64,000 nucleotides of DNA from Kibdelosporangium banguiense (GCF_017876405.1 NZ_JAGINW010000001.1:12165203-12229202); one strand, 5' to 3'. Positions 1 to 8,669 are shown, counted from the first letter of the stretch. Translations and numbers: made by a program. Notes: generated by a model not told the origin, from the sequence alone.

Positions 1-294
1 CGGCCGCTCGAAGAACTGGTCCTGCTCAGCTGGATCTTCCCGCGCACCGGCCGGTTCGTGCACACCCCTGGCCACCGGGAGTTCGGCCACCTCGTCCACC
101 GGGCCTGGCCGGCCACGCAGCAGCTGCGCGTGCAGCGGGGTTCCCAGCAGAACGATCCGGGCTCCCGGATATGCGTCGGCGAGCGACTGGATCGCAGGCA
201 TGGCGAACATCAGGTCACCCAGCCCACCACCTCGCAACACCGCGATCTCCGCGACATTGCGCAGACGGCTGCCCACCGGGCCGATCTCGAACAT
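1..294 (-). CDS. Glycosyltransferase family 9 (heptosyltransferase-like), N-terminal part
   Basis: The reverse strand is open from an ATG at 294 to the window edge, so 98 codons of the N terminus are visible. Residues 17-35 carry the pattern of an N-terminal GT-B Rossmann strand of ADP-heptose:LPS heptosyltransferases (AVLRGGGLGDLMFAMPAIQ), followed by LADAYPGARIVLLGTP. A GGAGG ribosome site lies 9 bases before the ATG. GT9 enzymes transfer a sugar from a nucleotide sugar to a cell-surface glycan; the real substrate cannot be read here. It diverges from a GT2 gene, and a second GT9 gene lies at 3022-3909, so this is probably the edge of a surface-glycan cluster. The C-terminal nucleotide-binding half is outside the window. 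Confidence 0.8.
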   Translation of the reverse strand, partial: MFEIGPVGSRLRNVAEIAVLRGGGLGDLMFAMPAIQSLADAYPGARIVLLGTPLHAQLLRGRPGPVDEVAELPVARGVHEPAGAREDPAEQDQFFERP

Positions 295-320
295 GGAATT
301 CCACCTCCATGGCAGGTGTT

Positions 321-337
321 CCCCGGCCTGGCCGGGG
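321..337. promoter_or_regulatory. 17-bp palindrome in the GT9/GT2 divergent promoter region
   Basis: CCCCGGCC and GGCCGGGG flank a single T between the divergent starts at 294 and 349. It could be an operator or a short RNA hairpin before the GT2 start. No regulator is adjacent, so its role is unknown. Confidence 0.35.
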
Positions 338-348
338 TAACCGCTGAC

Positions 349-1179
349 ATGCCGCACGAATGCCAGGGCATCGACGTTCTCATCCCCACCCGGGACCGCC
401 CCGCCGAGCTGGCCACCACCCTTGCCGGGCTGGCCGCCCAGGACTTCCCTTCATTCCGCGTCATCCTCAGCGACCAGTCCGACCAGCCACTCGGGCCTGC
501 CGTGTGCACGATGATCCGGGTTCTGCGGCAGCGCGGAGTACCAGTGATGACACAGCGCAACATGCCTCGGCGTGGCCTGGCCCACCAACGGCATTTCCTG
601 CTGCGCCAAGCTCAGGCGCCCCACGTGCTGTTCCTCGACGACGACATCTGGCTTCAGCCCGGCGCCCTGCGGACGTTGCACGAGGCGATCCTTGAGCTGC
701 GGTGCGGTCTGGTCGGGTTCGCACCCCAGGGACTGTCCTATTCAGACGATATACGGCCCGCGGAACTGGAGCCGTACGAGGAATGGACCGGACCGCCGGA
801 ACCAGAACGTATCGCACCCGGCTCACCGCAATGGCGCCGCTGGACCCTGCACAACGCGGCGAACCTCGTCCACCTGGCCCGCCGCCTGCGACTACAGCCA
901 GGAGAACGACGCAGCTACAAGATAGCCTGGGTCGGTGCCTGTGTCCTGTTCGACCGGTCCGCGCTCGAAGCCACCGGCGGTTTCCGCTTCTGGACCGAGC
1001 TTCCCGTCGACCACTGCGGTGAGGACGTGGTCGCGCAGCATCGGGTGATGCGGCAGTACGGCGGCGCCGGAATCCTGCCCAGCGCGGCCGTGCACCTGGA
1101 ATCCCCCACCACTGTGCCCAATCGGCAAGTGCAGGCACACAATGTCATTGTCGCAGACAAGCGTTTGCCCGCAGAGTAG
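349..1179 (+). CDS. Glycosyltransferase family 2
   Basis: A 276-residue GT-A fold transferase. The N terminus has the GT2 opening IDVLIPTRDRPAELATTL (residues 8-25), and the metal/nucleotide-sugar binding acidic motif LFLDDDIW lies at about 94-101. A late GEDVVAQHRVMRQYG segment resembles the usual ED acceptor-side motif. The reading frame stays open upstream to 58, but that part is antisense to the GT9 gene. The ATG at 349 is chosen because the GT2 fold begins within ten residues of it; its ribosome site is weak. No transmembrane segment is seen, so it probably acts at the cytosolic face. It overlaps no neighbour and is followed after 22 bases by the BON-methyltransferase gene. Acceptor and donor are unknown. 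Confidence 0.8.
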   Translation: MPHECQGIDVLIPTRDRPAELATTLAGLAAQDFPSFRVILSDQSDQPLGPAVCTMIRVLRQRGVPVMTQRNMPRRGLAHQRHFLLRQAQAPHVLFLDDDIWLQPGALRTLHEAILELRCGLVGFAPQGLSYSDDIRPAELEPYEEWTGPPEPERIAPGSPQWRRWTLHNAANLVHLARRLRLQPGERRSYKIAWVGACVLFDRSALEATGGFRFWTELPVDHCGEDVVAQHRVMRQYGGAGILPSAAVHLESPTTVPNRQVQAHNVIVADKRLPAE

Positions 1180-1201
1180 CCGGGCAGGATCGAGGCGCGC
1201 C

Positions 1202-1897
1202 ATGCCCGAACGCCGGGTGGCCCTGCATGACGAATTCCTGACACAGTCCGTCCGCGAGATGTTCCAGTACGACGAACGGATACGCCCGCTGGATCTCGAA
1301 GTGCGCTTCGATGGTGGGGTCGCACACATGACCGGTGCCGTCGACCAGTCCGCGGACCTTCTGCTCGCGAGATCGCTCATCGGACGCCTGGCGGGCGTGT
1401 TCGCCGTGTGGGACCAGGTGACCGTCGGTGGCCGGCCACCAGTGGTGCTGGACGTCGGTTGTGGCGAGCAGAAGCAGTACCCGTCGAATGTCGGCGTCGA
1501 CATCCGGGCGGCGAACGGGGTGAGCGTGGTGGCTGACGCCGCTGGTGGGCTGCCCTTCGCCGACAGCTGCGTCGACCGTGTGTTCCTGGTGCACGTGCTG
1601 GAACACCTGATGGATTTCCTGCCGCTGATGGACGACGTGCACCGGGTACTGCGGCCTGAGGGGTTCGCCCACCTGATGTCCCCGTGGTGGCGCCATGTCA
1701 ACGCCGTGGCCGACCCCACCCACCTGCGCCTGATCGATGTCCAGACGATCAAGGGGATCTGCCACGGCGGTTCGGACCTGCGCTGGTACCCGTCGCACGC
1801 CGGGTGCGACGGCGCCAGCGTTTTCGCCGACCTGCAACCGGTCGGCGGGCACGTCGAAGAACCGTGCGACATGCACCTCGCCCGGTTCTTCGACTGA
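1202..1897 (+). CDS. BON domain fused to a class I SAM-dependent methyltransferase
   Basis: A 231-residue protein with two parts. Residues about 11-78 match the BON pattern: an LxxxVxxxF helix, LEVRFDGGVAHMTGAV, a helix, then GVFAVWDQVTV. BON domains usually occur in secreted or membrane-associated proteins. Residues about 80-200 are methyltransferase type 11: SAM motif I VVLDVGCGEQ, an acidic residue at GVD, LPFADSCVDRVFLVHVLEHL as motif post-II/III, and HRVLRPEGF. The ATG at 1202 is preferred over 1142 because the latter would overlap the GT2 stop and add a non-homologous arginine/serine-rich lead. No signal peptide is seen. Placement after GT9 and GT2 suggests methylation of a sugar or glycolipid, which is inference. 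The BON-first order is unusual for a methyltransferase. Confidence 0.75.
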   Translation: MPERRVALHDEFLTQSVREMFQYDERIRPLDLEVRFDGGVAHMTGAVDQSADLLLARSLIGRLAGVFAVWDQVTVGGRPPVVLDVGCGEQKQYPSNVGVDIRAANGVSVVADAAGGLPFADSCVDRVFLVHVLEHLMDFLPLMDDVHRVLRPEGFAHLMSPWWRHVNAVADPTHLRLIDVQTIKGICHGGSDLRWYPSHAGCDGASVFADLQPVGGHVEEPCDMHLARFFD

Positions 1898-1904
1898 TCG
1901 GGCA

Positions 1905-2462
1905 CTACCCTCTGAAGGCCGACCGGATCGCGTCCCTGGCCCGGTCCATGATCGCCAGCGGCGGCCCGAGAAGCAGATTCGCCGCAGGACTCTCCACGCC
2001 AGGGTGCGGCCGGGTCGGCGCGATCATCTCGGCGGCACGCACAGCGCCTGCCATCGAGCGCAACCTGTCCTCATCATGAGCCGCCAGCAGCAATGGGAAC
2101 TCGTCCTGTTCCTCATGATTCGCGTGTGCCAGCACATCCGCCTTCAGCTCCATGAACAGAATGTCGAAACCTTCGGCGTCCGGCCCCATGTCGTACAACG
2201 TCGAGAGCAACTGCTTCGCGCGATGCTCCTCACCGACGCGGGCCTCCACCACCACGTCCCCGCCGGCGATCCCCCGGACCTCGGGGTGCACGATTTCCTC
2301 CTCCGCGGTCTCGTGGACCGCGAGCAGCCGGACGAGATCGTGAAAGGCGTCCCGGCGCTCGTCCCCAGTCGCGCCTTCCACGACCCCGAACAACGTCCGG
2401 ATCTCGGCATGCTGGCGCTCCAGCAATGCGATGACGTTCTCGTCTTGCCGCCTGTCAGTCAT
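1905..2462 (-). CDS. Hemerythrin-like (HHE cation-binding) protein
   Basis: A 185-residue alpha-helical protein with the expected histidine/glutamate repeats of hemerythrin-like domains: RQHAEIR near 17, VHETAEEEIVHPEV near 50-62, EEHRAKQLL near 79 and HANHEEQDEFPLL near 113-125. These are the probable di-iron ligands. Related proteins sense or store oxygen, nitric oxide or iron in the cytosol; none of these roles is proven here. The start at 2462 is chosen because a GAGGAGG ribosome site sits just upstream and the longer frame adds only an arginine-rich tail. The tail after about residue 135 is not conserved-looking. It is divergent from the DUF4383 gene, and in other actinobacteria both types are often stress induced. 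Confidence 0.85.
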   Translation of the reverse strand: MTDRRQDENVIALLERQHAEIRTLFGVVEGATGDERRDAFHDLVRLLAVHETAEEEIVHPEVRGIAGGDVVVEARVGEEHRAKQLLSTLYDMGPDAEGFDILFMELKADVLAHANHEEQDEFPLLLAAHDEDRLRSMAGAVRAAEMIAPTRPHPGVESPAANLLLGPPLAIMDRARDAIRSAFRG

Positions 2463-2526
2463 GGGCCTCCTCCTGCTCGGCTCCCTTCGATGTGGGCTAC
2501 CCGCCGTTCGCATGAGTACGCACCGA

Positions 2527-2549
2527 GTTTCCTCCCGGCCAAGGGGTAG
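2527..2549 (+). promoter_or_regulatory. Possible SigB/SigF-type promoter for the DUF4383 gene
   Basis: GTTT (2527-2530) and GGGTAG (2544-2549) lie 13 bases apart, 38 bases before the ATG at 2588. Stress sigma factors of this family use GTTT and GGGTA boxes, usually 14-16 bases apart, so the spacing here is slightly short. Weak support. Confidence 0.25.
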
Positions 2550-2587
2550 CCGGGCAGCAAGGACAAACCCACCAAAGGGAGGCAGTC

Positions 2588-3016
2588 ATGGCCCAGGTAC
2601 AGCAATCGGTACGCTCGCCCATCCAGAAAGCCGCCCTCATCGTGGGTGCGGTGTTCCTGCTGGTCGGTATCGCCGGTTTCATCCCCGGCCTGACAACGAA
2701 CTACGACACACTCACCTTCGCGGGACATCACTCCGGCGCACTGCTGCTCGGCGTGTTCAATGTGTCCATCCTGCACAATCTCGTGCACCTGGCATTCGGG
2801 GTCGCGGGCGTGGCGATGGCACGCACAGCCGGCGGCGCCCGCGCGTTCCTCATCGGCGGCGGAGTCGTCTACCTCATCCTCTGGCTGTACGGACTGCTGA
2901 TCGACATGACCAGTGACGCCAACTTCGTCCCGGTCAACGACGCCGACAACTGGCTGCACCTGGTCCTGGCGATCGGCATGATCGGCCTGGGAGCCGCACT
3001 GGGCCGCAGGCGTTGA
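2588..3016 (+). CDS. DUF4383 family four-helix membrane protein
   Basis: 142 residues with four hydrophobic helices at about 14-34, 48-76, 84-104 and 120-138. The loop between the first two contains TNYDTLTFAGHHSGALLLGVF and the next HNLVHLAFG, both typical of DUF4383. An AGGGAGG ribosome site precedes the ATG at 2588. The function of the family is unknown; it sits in the cytoplasmic membrane. It converges on the GT9 gene at 3022 with only five bases between stop codons, so there is no room for a separate terminator. A possible stress-type promoter lies upstream. Copies of this family often sit beside hemerythrin-like genes, as here. Confidence 0.85.
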   Translation: MAQVQQSVRSPIQKAALIVGAVFLLVGIAGFIPGLTTNYDTLTFAGHHSGALLLGVFNVSILHNLVHLAFGVAGVAMARTAGGARAFLIGGGVVYLILWLYGLLIDMTSDANFVPVNDADNWLHLVLAIGMIGLGAALGRRR

Positions 3017-3021
3017 GCTTG

Positions 3022-3909
3022 TCACATCTCTTGTGCCGGAACATCACTCGTGCGACCGCCGTTCGGCGTCAGCAGGTCCGCGACGGCTGCGAGCACTTCA
3101 GGTACCGAGATTTGCGCCAAACCGGGGTCGGGCTGGTCAGTGAACGCGTTGCCGTGGTGGCCATGCCACAACGTTGTGTGCGGCCCGGTTCGTGGGCCCC
3201 ACCACGCGGGTGGGACCGGGCCGAAAAGCACCACCGAGGGCGTGCCGTACGCCGTCGCGACGTGAGCGACGCCAGTATCGCCGCAAACCAGCAATCGTGC
3301 GTTGGCGACGAGTTCCACCAGGCCGCTCAAGTCGCCGCCGATTCGGCTTGGCGCGCCTTGGGCCACAGACTCGACCAGCTCGCCCTCGGCCGAGCTCCCG
3401 GTCACCACGACATCCGGCCCGAGTGTACGGACCACCTTCGCGAATCGCTCGGGTGGCCAACGCCGCACGCCGTAGCCGGCACCGGGGTGCACGATGGCAG
3501 GTCCACTGTGGTCGGTTGTACCGAGGTGAAAATCGGCCGGATCCGCCGGGATGCCGTTGAGCTCCAGCAGTCGGCACCAACGGTCCACTTCATGCTGATC
3601 GTCGACCCATGTGTCATGTGTGACAAGGCGTTTCGGCCGCAACTGATGGAGCAGCCCGGTGCTTTGCGGCCCGCGGCCGTGAAGGTTCACCGCGAGGTCG
3701 GGCGCGGGTCCTGACCAGTCGACTGGCACCAGCCCTTCGGTCGGCAACAGCCGGTCCACCGCGTCTATCCGATCCACCACATCGGACAACCACGCCGGGG
3801 CCGCCAAGGTCACCACCGCCGAGGGGTACGCGCGCCGTAACCCGCGCAATGCCGGAACGGCGGTGAGGAGATCGCCCAGTCCCAACGCTCTGAGCACCAG
3901 GATGTTCAT
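3022..3909 (-). CDS. Glycosyltransferase family 9 (heptosyltransferase-like)
   Basis: 295 residues with a full GT9 layout. The N-terminal Rossmann strand is MNILVLRALGLGDLLTAVPA, matching the partial gene at 1-294. The C-terminal nucleotide-sugar half has IVHPGAGYGVRRWPPERFAKV (about 138-158), DVVVTGSSAEGELV, and the hallmark VCGDTGVAHVATAYGTPSVV near 208-227 followed by LFGPVPPAWWGPR. The start is fixed by the fold. GT9 enzymes add heptose-like or other sugars to a surface carrier from the cytosol. Gram-positive actinobacteria lack LPS, so the acceptor must be another glycan or a secondary metabolite. It lies downstream of and in line with the rhamnosidase gene (56-base gap), which contains a palindrome described separately. 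Confidence 0.85.
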   Translation of the reverse strand: MNILVLRALGLGDLLTAVPALRGLRRAYPSAVVTLAAPAWLSDVVDRIDAVDRLLPTEGLVPVDWSGPAPDLAVNLHGRGPQSTGLLHQLRPKRLVTHDTWVDDQHEVDRWCRLLELNGIPADPADFHLGTTDHSGPAIVHPGAGYGVRRWPPERFAKVVRTLGPDVVVTGSSAEGELVESVAQGAPSRIGGDLSGLVELVANARLLVCGDTGVAHVATAYGTPSVVLFGPVPPAWWGPRTGPHTTLWHGHHGNAFTDQPDPGLAQISVPEVLAAVADLLTPNGGRTSDVPAQEM

Positions 3910-3921
3910 CTCCAGGACCTA

Positions 3922-3937
3922 CCCGGGAATCCCCGGG
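3922..3937. terminator. GC palindrome after the rhamnosidase stop; possible terminator
   Basis: CCCGGG, four bases, CCCGGG lies between the rhamnosidase stop (3966) and the GT9 start (3909), both on the reverse strand. A six-pair hairpin with a four-base loop is possible. A closely related motif, GGGGATCCCGGGTA, lies after the alpha-galactosidase stop near 56320-56336. It could instead be a regulatory element for the GT9 gene. Confidence 0.35.
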
Positions 3938-3965
3938 ATAACCCTGGACCATGAATGGACAGGCC

Positions 3966-6900
3966 TCAGTTCAGCTGGACTGACCAGACGTCTGCGATGG
4001 ATGGGTCGTAGTCGCCTGGCGCGTCCTGGAAACGAAGCCGGACCTTGCCGTCGGCGGTGTCCGCGGACGGCTGCACCAGGAATTGGTATGTCACGGTTCC
4101 GTTTCCGGATTCTGTTCGTTGGAATCGGCGTTGCAGTGCGGGTTTTCCGTCGAGCGTGACGTCGTAGGTCTTGAACTGTGCCGAGTCGTAGGTCTCGATC
4201 GCCCGGATCACGAAGGGCTTGCCTGCGGGGACGTTCAGGTCGATCTCGAACCATCCGTCGGATGCGCTGTTGTTGGTGTAGCGACGGGTGAGGCCGGCCT
4301 CGGTGTTCACGCCTGAGCTTGGGGAAGCGGTGAGCCCGTGGGCGGTCTCTGATGCCGTGTCTCCGAGGTCCACGTGGTCGACGATGTTCGGTGGCGGGTT
4401 GACCAGTTCGACGGTGGCTGTTGCACTGCCGCGTTCCTCAGGCATTGCACCGATGGTCGCGGCGATTGTGGCGGCGCCCTGGGTGACAGTGAGTGGCACG
4501 TCGATCTTGACGGGCACTGTCACAGTGGCGCCTGCTGCGATGTCGTAGGACACTGCAGGCGGTGTGGTCCATCCCGTCGGAGTCTCGATGGTGAGTTTTT
4601 GTTTGAAGGGCACCGTTGTGCGGTTGGTGAGCTTGACCGACGCAGTCAGTGCGTCACCGGGCTGGACCTTCGTGGGCGACAAGGCGACGGATGCGACCGT
4701 CACTGGCGCCTGGACTGTCGGGGAGGCTGCGACAGGCAGACTCGCGGTGCTTCCCCGGTAGTCGTAGCGGACTGTGCCTTGTAGTTGCACGGTTCCGGGG
4801 ACGGCGTCGGTCGGAACGCGCACGGCGTACTGGAGCCGGGCAGTCTGGCCGGGGCGTACGAGGGTCGGCTTGCCCGAAGGAGGGCGTACGTCCCAGCCGG
4901 CTGGGGCGGCGAGGGTGGTGGCCAGCGAGGCCAGGTTGTCGGTTCCACCATTGGTCACCGCGATCGTGACTGGGATCGTCGAGCCTGGGAACCACTCGGC
5001 TGTGGGTAGCTCGATCTTGGCTACGGCTCCCAGGAGAAGCCCGGATGCCTGTGACAGTTCTTTGTCGATGCGGTCGAGCAGCGACTGTATGGTCGCTGCC
5101 TCGGCCGCTGTGATCCTTCCCCTGCTCAGCTGAAAGGCTGTCCAGCGACGGAGGTCGCCCACGCGTGCCAGCGCCTGGTGCACTTCGGCGGCTGCCGCCT
5201 GGTTCTTCCCGATTGTGTAGGCGTTCCAGGCACTTTCGAGAGACCACTGCATCTGCAGCGTCCACCACTGTGCTATGAGAGCGTCTGGACGACCGAGCTG
5301 GCTGCACAGCTGCTTGGTCGCGTCGGTGGCCTCACCGATGCCGCCGAGGACGGTGGCGATGCCGAAGCTGTAGGAGCCTGATCCGACCTCGAACACGGCT
5401 GCTCCGTCTTCCATGCGTAGGAAGCGCACGCCGCTCGCGGTGGCGGCCGGTCGACCGCCTTCGGTTACGGCCCAACGTGTCTTGGTTGGCACGTGGACCT
5501 CGGCGGTGGTGTTGACCGGCACCGTCACGTTGAGGTCAATGGTGCCGTCGTGCGCCTTCCACGACGAGGACAGGCGGCCGTAGACGGAATCGAACTGCCC
5601 GGAACCTTCAGTCAGGCCGCCGCTGATCGCCGGTGCGATCCGGGATCGCTTGTAGCCGGGTTCGAGCGCCGACAGACCGCCGATGTTCTGGAACATCCAG
5701 TCCCCCACGGCGCCGTACGCGTAGTGGTTGAAGGAGTTCATGTCCACCGGCCCGAAGCTGCCGTCGGGCATGATCGAGTTCCAGCGTTCCCACATTGTCG
5801 TGGCGCCGTTGGCAACCTCGTAGCCCCAGGACGGATAGTCCTTGTGCAGCAGCATTTTGTAGGCCAGGTCGTCGCGTCCGATGATGCTCAGGGAGGGCAG
5901 CAGCAGCGGTGTGCCGATGAAGCCGGTGGTGAGGTGGAAGTCGGTCCGGGCCAGCTTGGCCACGAACTTCTCCCCCACCTTGCCGATCAGGCTCTGATCG
6001 GACACCAGATGCATCGCCAGGGCCATGGCGTAACCGGTTTGCGAGTTGCCGGCGACGGTGCCGTCCGCGGCCACGTAGGCCTGGGTGAAGGCCCGGCGAA
6101 TGTCCGCCGACAGGGCCTTGTAGTCGTTCGCGGCCGCGGCGTCCCCGAGGACTTGCGCCGATTCCGCCATCATGCGGGCGTTTTCGGCGTAGTAGGCCGT
6201 GCCGATCACACCTTGCACAGTGGGGTCGTTGAGGTTCAACCAGTCGTTGGTGAAGAACGTCGTACGACCTGGTTCGAGCAGATCAGGTCCCGCGCTGTTG
6301 CGGGTGAACGCGAAGAACTTCTTCATCGCGTCGTAGTTCTCGCGCAGGATGCTGACGTCACCGTAGGCGCGCCAAACCGAGTACGGCACGGTGATCATCA
6401 CGTCCGACCAGCCGACGCCGCTTTCCGCGAACACGCCCTGGGGCGAGGGCACCACTGCCGGCAGGTCGCCGTTGGGATGCTGGGAGGTGCGCACGTCCGC
6501 CATCCAGTGCGACAGGAACGCACGGGTGTCCACCAGATAGTTGGCCGTGGGGGCGAACAGGCTGATGTCGCCTGTCCAGCCCAGCCGCTCGTCCCGGGCC
6601 GGGGTGTCGGTCGGGATCGAGAGGAAGTTGCCGCGCTGGCTCCAGGAGATGTTGCTCACCAACTGGTTGAGCATGCCGTCCGAAGTCCGCAGTGTGCCGG
6701 TCGGCCTCAGGTTCGAGCCCCACACCACGCCTTTCACGTCGGCGAGGGCGGGCGGAGTGCTGACGCCGGTGATCTCGATGTAGCGGAACCCATGTTGGGT
6801 GAACGTGGGCTCGTAGGTCACGGTGCCGGATCCGGCGAACACATAGCGGTCGGTCACCTTGGCGGTACGGAAGTTGTCCGTGTAAAGGGTTCCGTTCTTG

Positions 6901-8621
6901 TTGAGCACCTCGGCGTACCGGATCCTCACCGTCTGCCCGGCCTGTCCGGTCAACTTCAGGCGCGACACGCCGACCATGTTCTGGCCCAGGTCGTAGACGT
7001 ACGCACCAGGCGTGGGCTCGGTCATCTTGCGCGCTGGGAGCACCTCGGTGGCGCGCACCGGCTCGTCGGTCTGCGGGACCAGCAGCGCGGTCTTCGACTG
7101 CATGTTCGCTGCGGGAAGCCAGTTCGCGTCGTTGAAGCCCTGCCGATTCCATCCAGCGGGTTCCAAGCGGGCGTCGTAGGTTTCGCCGTCCTGCAGGTCA
7201 GCCCGTACGAAGGGGCCGTCGCCCACCTTCCATGAGCCGTCCGTGTCGATCCATTGGACGGAACCGTCGGTGTAGACGATCCGCAGCTTTGCCACCAGCG
7301 CCGGAGTGTCGCCGTACTGGCGGCTCCAGCCGATCCCCACCTTGCCGGCCCACCAACCCTCCGCGAGAGCGGCGCCGATCACGTTGCCGCCGTTGCCAAG
7401 CAGTGCGGTCGCGTCATAGGTCTGGGACTGGATGCGCTTGTTGTAGTCGGTCCAGCCAGGAGTGAGAAGCTGGTCCCCGACTGCCTTGCCGTTGATCGTG
7501 AGCCGGTAGAGCCCCAGACCTGATGCGTAGACCCGGGCGGATGCGATCTTCTTACGCGCAACCGTGTCGAAGCTCTTGCGCAGCAAAGGCATCGACCGGG
7601 CATTGGGGTCGTACAGCGCGTCCGTGGTCCCGGACACGACCAGCGCCGAGCCGGTCAGCTCCCCACCCGCGAAGGGGTTACGCCCGGCCGGGAAGTCGGT
7701 GTCGAGCAGCACGGTCCCATCCGGACGGGTGACCACGGCGTCGTAGACCGTTCCCTGCTCCTTTGCTGCATCGTGCACGCGGAAACCGAGGTATCCCTTG
7801 GCGAATGTCGAGTCCGAGCGGGTGTCGACCAGCACGCCGTCGAGCGTTGTCTTGATGGTGCTGCCGACCACGTCGAACCGGATCGTGTGCCGACCGGTGC
7901 GCAGTTGGTCGTTGGTGAAGCCGAAGCTTGCCAGGTTCACCGATCCCAGCAGCGTGTAGCCGCCGTTGACCTTCCTATGAGGACGGAGAGTCGGTTGCGC
8001 CTCGACAACGCTGACCTGCCACATGTACCCATTGTTCGCATCGCTGGCACGCAGGAAGACGCCCAACGCCGCGTTGTCGACCTTGAAGTCGACATTGGCG
8101 ACGTAGTCTGTCCACTTGTCCACCTCGTCGACACGCGGCCGCGCGATCCACTGCGCACCACCCCAGTCAGCGGCCGTCAGCAGACCGGTCTCGAAGAACG
8201 CGTCCGCACTCCAAGGACTGGCAACGCCCCGGCCGTTCCACGCACGGACACTCCAGTAGTACCTCGTGGCCGGCTTGAGCGCGGGCCCCTCGTACGCCAC
8301 GTCCACCTGCCGGGCGGAGAGCACCTTTCCCGAGGACCACACGTCATTCGCTCCGGGCGCACGCCCGACACGGATCTCGTACGCACGCTGCACAACCGCG
8401 CGTTCCGACGACGCCAACCGCCACCCCAGCGACGGGTTCCTGCCATCGATCCCGACCGGGTCGACCCGGCCATTGGCCGACAAGCCGTCCACACGCAACC
8501 CGGACGACGACATGTCCGAGTACGCGGGCACTGGCCTAAGACCCACGACCGCACAAAGCGTCACGACAAGGACGAGGAGACAACGAAACAGCACGACCAA
8601 GCGAGGGCACGGTAACGGCAT
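3966..8621 (-). CDS. Secreted multidomain alpha-L-rhamnosidase (GH78)
   Basis: A 1551-residue exported enzyme. Residues 1-35 form a signal peptide (LVVLFRCLLVLVVTLCAVVG). A fibronectin-like domain typical of GH78 follows (about 37-150), then an inserted jelly-roll-like domain (about 155-320), the rhamnosidase N-terminal domains (about 345-630) and a six-hairpin catalytic domain (about 650-1000). The catalytic segment DERLGWTGD is at 677-685 and MWERWNS, carrying the probable general base E945, near 943-949. The C-terminal 550 residues hold NEW3-like beta domains and a final carbohydrate-binding-like domain, making it far longer than the usual 900-1000. The ATG at 8621 is chosen over an upstream TTG because GGAG and the signal peptide fit. 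It should release rhamnose from plant glycans or glycosides outside the cell. Confidence 0.92.
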   Translation of the reverse strand: MPLPCPRLVVLFRCLLVLVVTLCAVVGLRPVPAYSDMSSSGLRVDGLSANGRVDPVGIDGRNPSLGWRLASSERAVVQRAYEIRVGRAPGANDVWSSGKVLSARQVDVAYEGPALKPATRYYWSVRAWNGRGVASPWSADAFFETGLLTAADWGGAQWIARPRVDEVDKWTDYVANVDFKVDNAALGVFLRASDANNGYMWQVSVVEAQPTLRPHRKVNGGYTLLGSVNLASFGFTNDQLRTGRHTIRFDVVGSTIKTTLDGVLVDTRSDSTFAKGYLGFRVHDAAKEQGTVYDAVVTRPDGTVLLDTDFPAGRNPFAGGELTGSALVVSGTTDALYDPNARSMPLLRKSFDTVARKKIASARVYASGLGLYRLTINGKAVGDQLLTPGWTDYNKRIQSQTYDATALLGNGGNVIGAALAEGWWAGKVGIGWSRQYGDTPALVAKLRIVYTDGSVQWIDTDGSWKVGDGPFVRADLQDGETYDARLEPAGWNRQGFNDANWLPAANMQSKTALLVPQTDEPVRATEVLPARKMTEPTPGAYVYDLGQNMVGVSRLKLTGQAGQTVRIRYAEVLNKNGTLYTDNFRTAKVTDRYVFAGSGTVTYEPTFTQHGFRYIEITGVSTPPALADVKGVVWGSNLRPTGTLRTSDGMLNQLVSNISWSQRGNFLSIPTDTPARDERLGWTGDISLFAPTANYLVDTRAFLSHWMADVRTSQHPNGDLPAVVPSPQGVFAESGVGWSDVMITVPYSVWRAYGDVSILRENYDAMKKFFAFTRNSAGPDLLEPGRTTFFTNDWLNLNDPTVQGVIGTAYYAENARMMAESAQVLGDAAAANDYKALSADIRRAFTQAYVAADGTVAGNSQTGYAMALAMHLVSDQSLIGKVGEKFVAKLARTDFHLTTGFIGTPLLLPSLSIIGRDDLAYKMLLHKDYPSWGYEVANGATTMWERWNSIMPDGSFGPVDMNSFNHYAYGAVGDWMFQNIGGLSALEPGYKRSRIAPAISGGLTEGSGQFDSVYGRLSSSWKAHDGTIDLNVTVPVNTTAEVHVPTKTRWAVTEGGRPAATASGVRFLRMEDGAAVFEVGSGSYSFGIATVLGGIGEATDATKQLCSQLGRPDALIAQWWTLQMQWSLESAWNAYTIGKNQAAAAEVHQALARVGDLRRWTAFQLSRGRITAAEAATIQSLLDRIDKELSQASGLLLGAVAKIELPTAEWFPGSTIPVTIAVTNGGTDNLASLATTLAAPAGWDVRPPSGKPTLVRPGQTARLQYAVRVPTDAVPGTVQLQGTVRYDYRGSTASLPVAASPTVQAPVTVASVALSPTKVQPGDALTASVKLTNRTTVPFKQKLTIETPTGWTTPPAVSYDIAAGATVTVPVKIDVPLTVTQGAATIAATIGAMPEERGSATATVELVNPPPNIVDHVDLGDTASETAHGLTASPSSGVNTEAGLTRRYTNNSASDGWFEIDLNVPAGKPFVIRAIETYDSAQFKTYDVTLDGKPALQRRFQRTESGNGTVTYQFLVQPSADTADGKVRLRFQDAPGDYDPSIADVWSVQLN

Positions 8622-8639
8622 GGCTTCTCCGATGAAGCG

Positions 8640-8655
8640 ATTGAATCGTTTCAAT
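8640..8655. promoter_or_regulatory. LacI-family operator of the rhamnosidase gene
   Basis: ATTGAATCGTTTCAAT is a CG-centred palindrome with one mismatched pair, the form LacI-family proteins bind. It lies between the predicted transcription start and the ATG at 8621, where a bound repressor would block elongation. Rhamnose-type control is likely but the regulator is not adjacent; the two LacI genes of this window are 8-12 kb away. Confidence 0.65.
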
Positions 8656-8669
8656 CCTGCTGGCTTCTT

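Noticed and set aside
58..348. Upstream extension of the GT2 gene to an ATG at 58.
   Set aside because: The segment is antisense to the GT9 N terminus and has no GT2 character; the ATG at 349 fits the fold.
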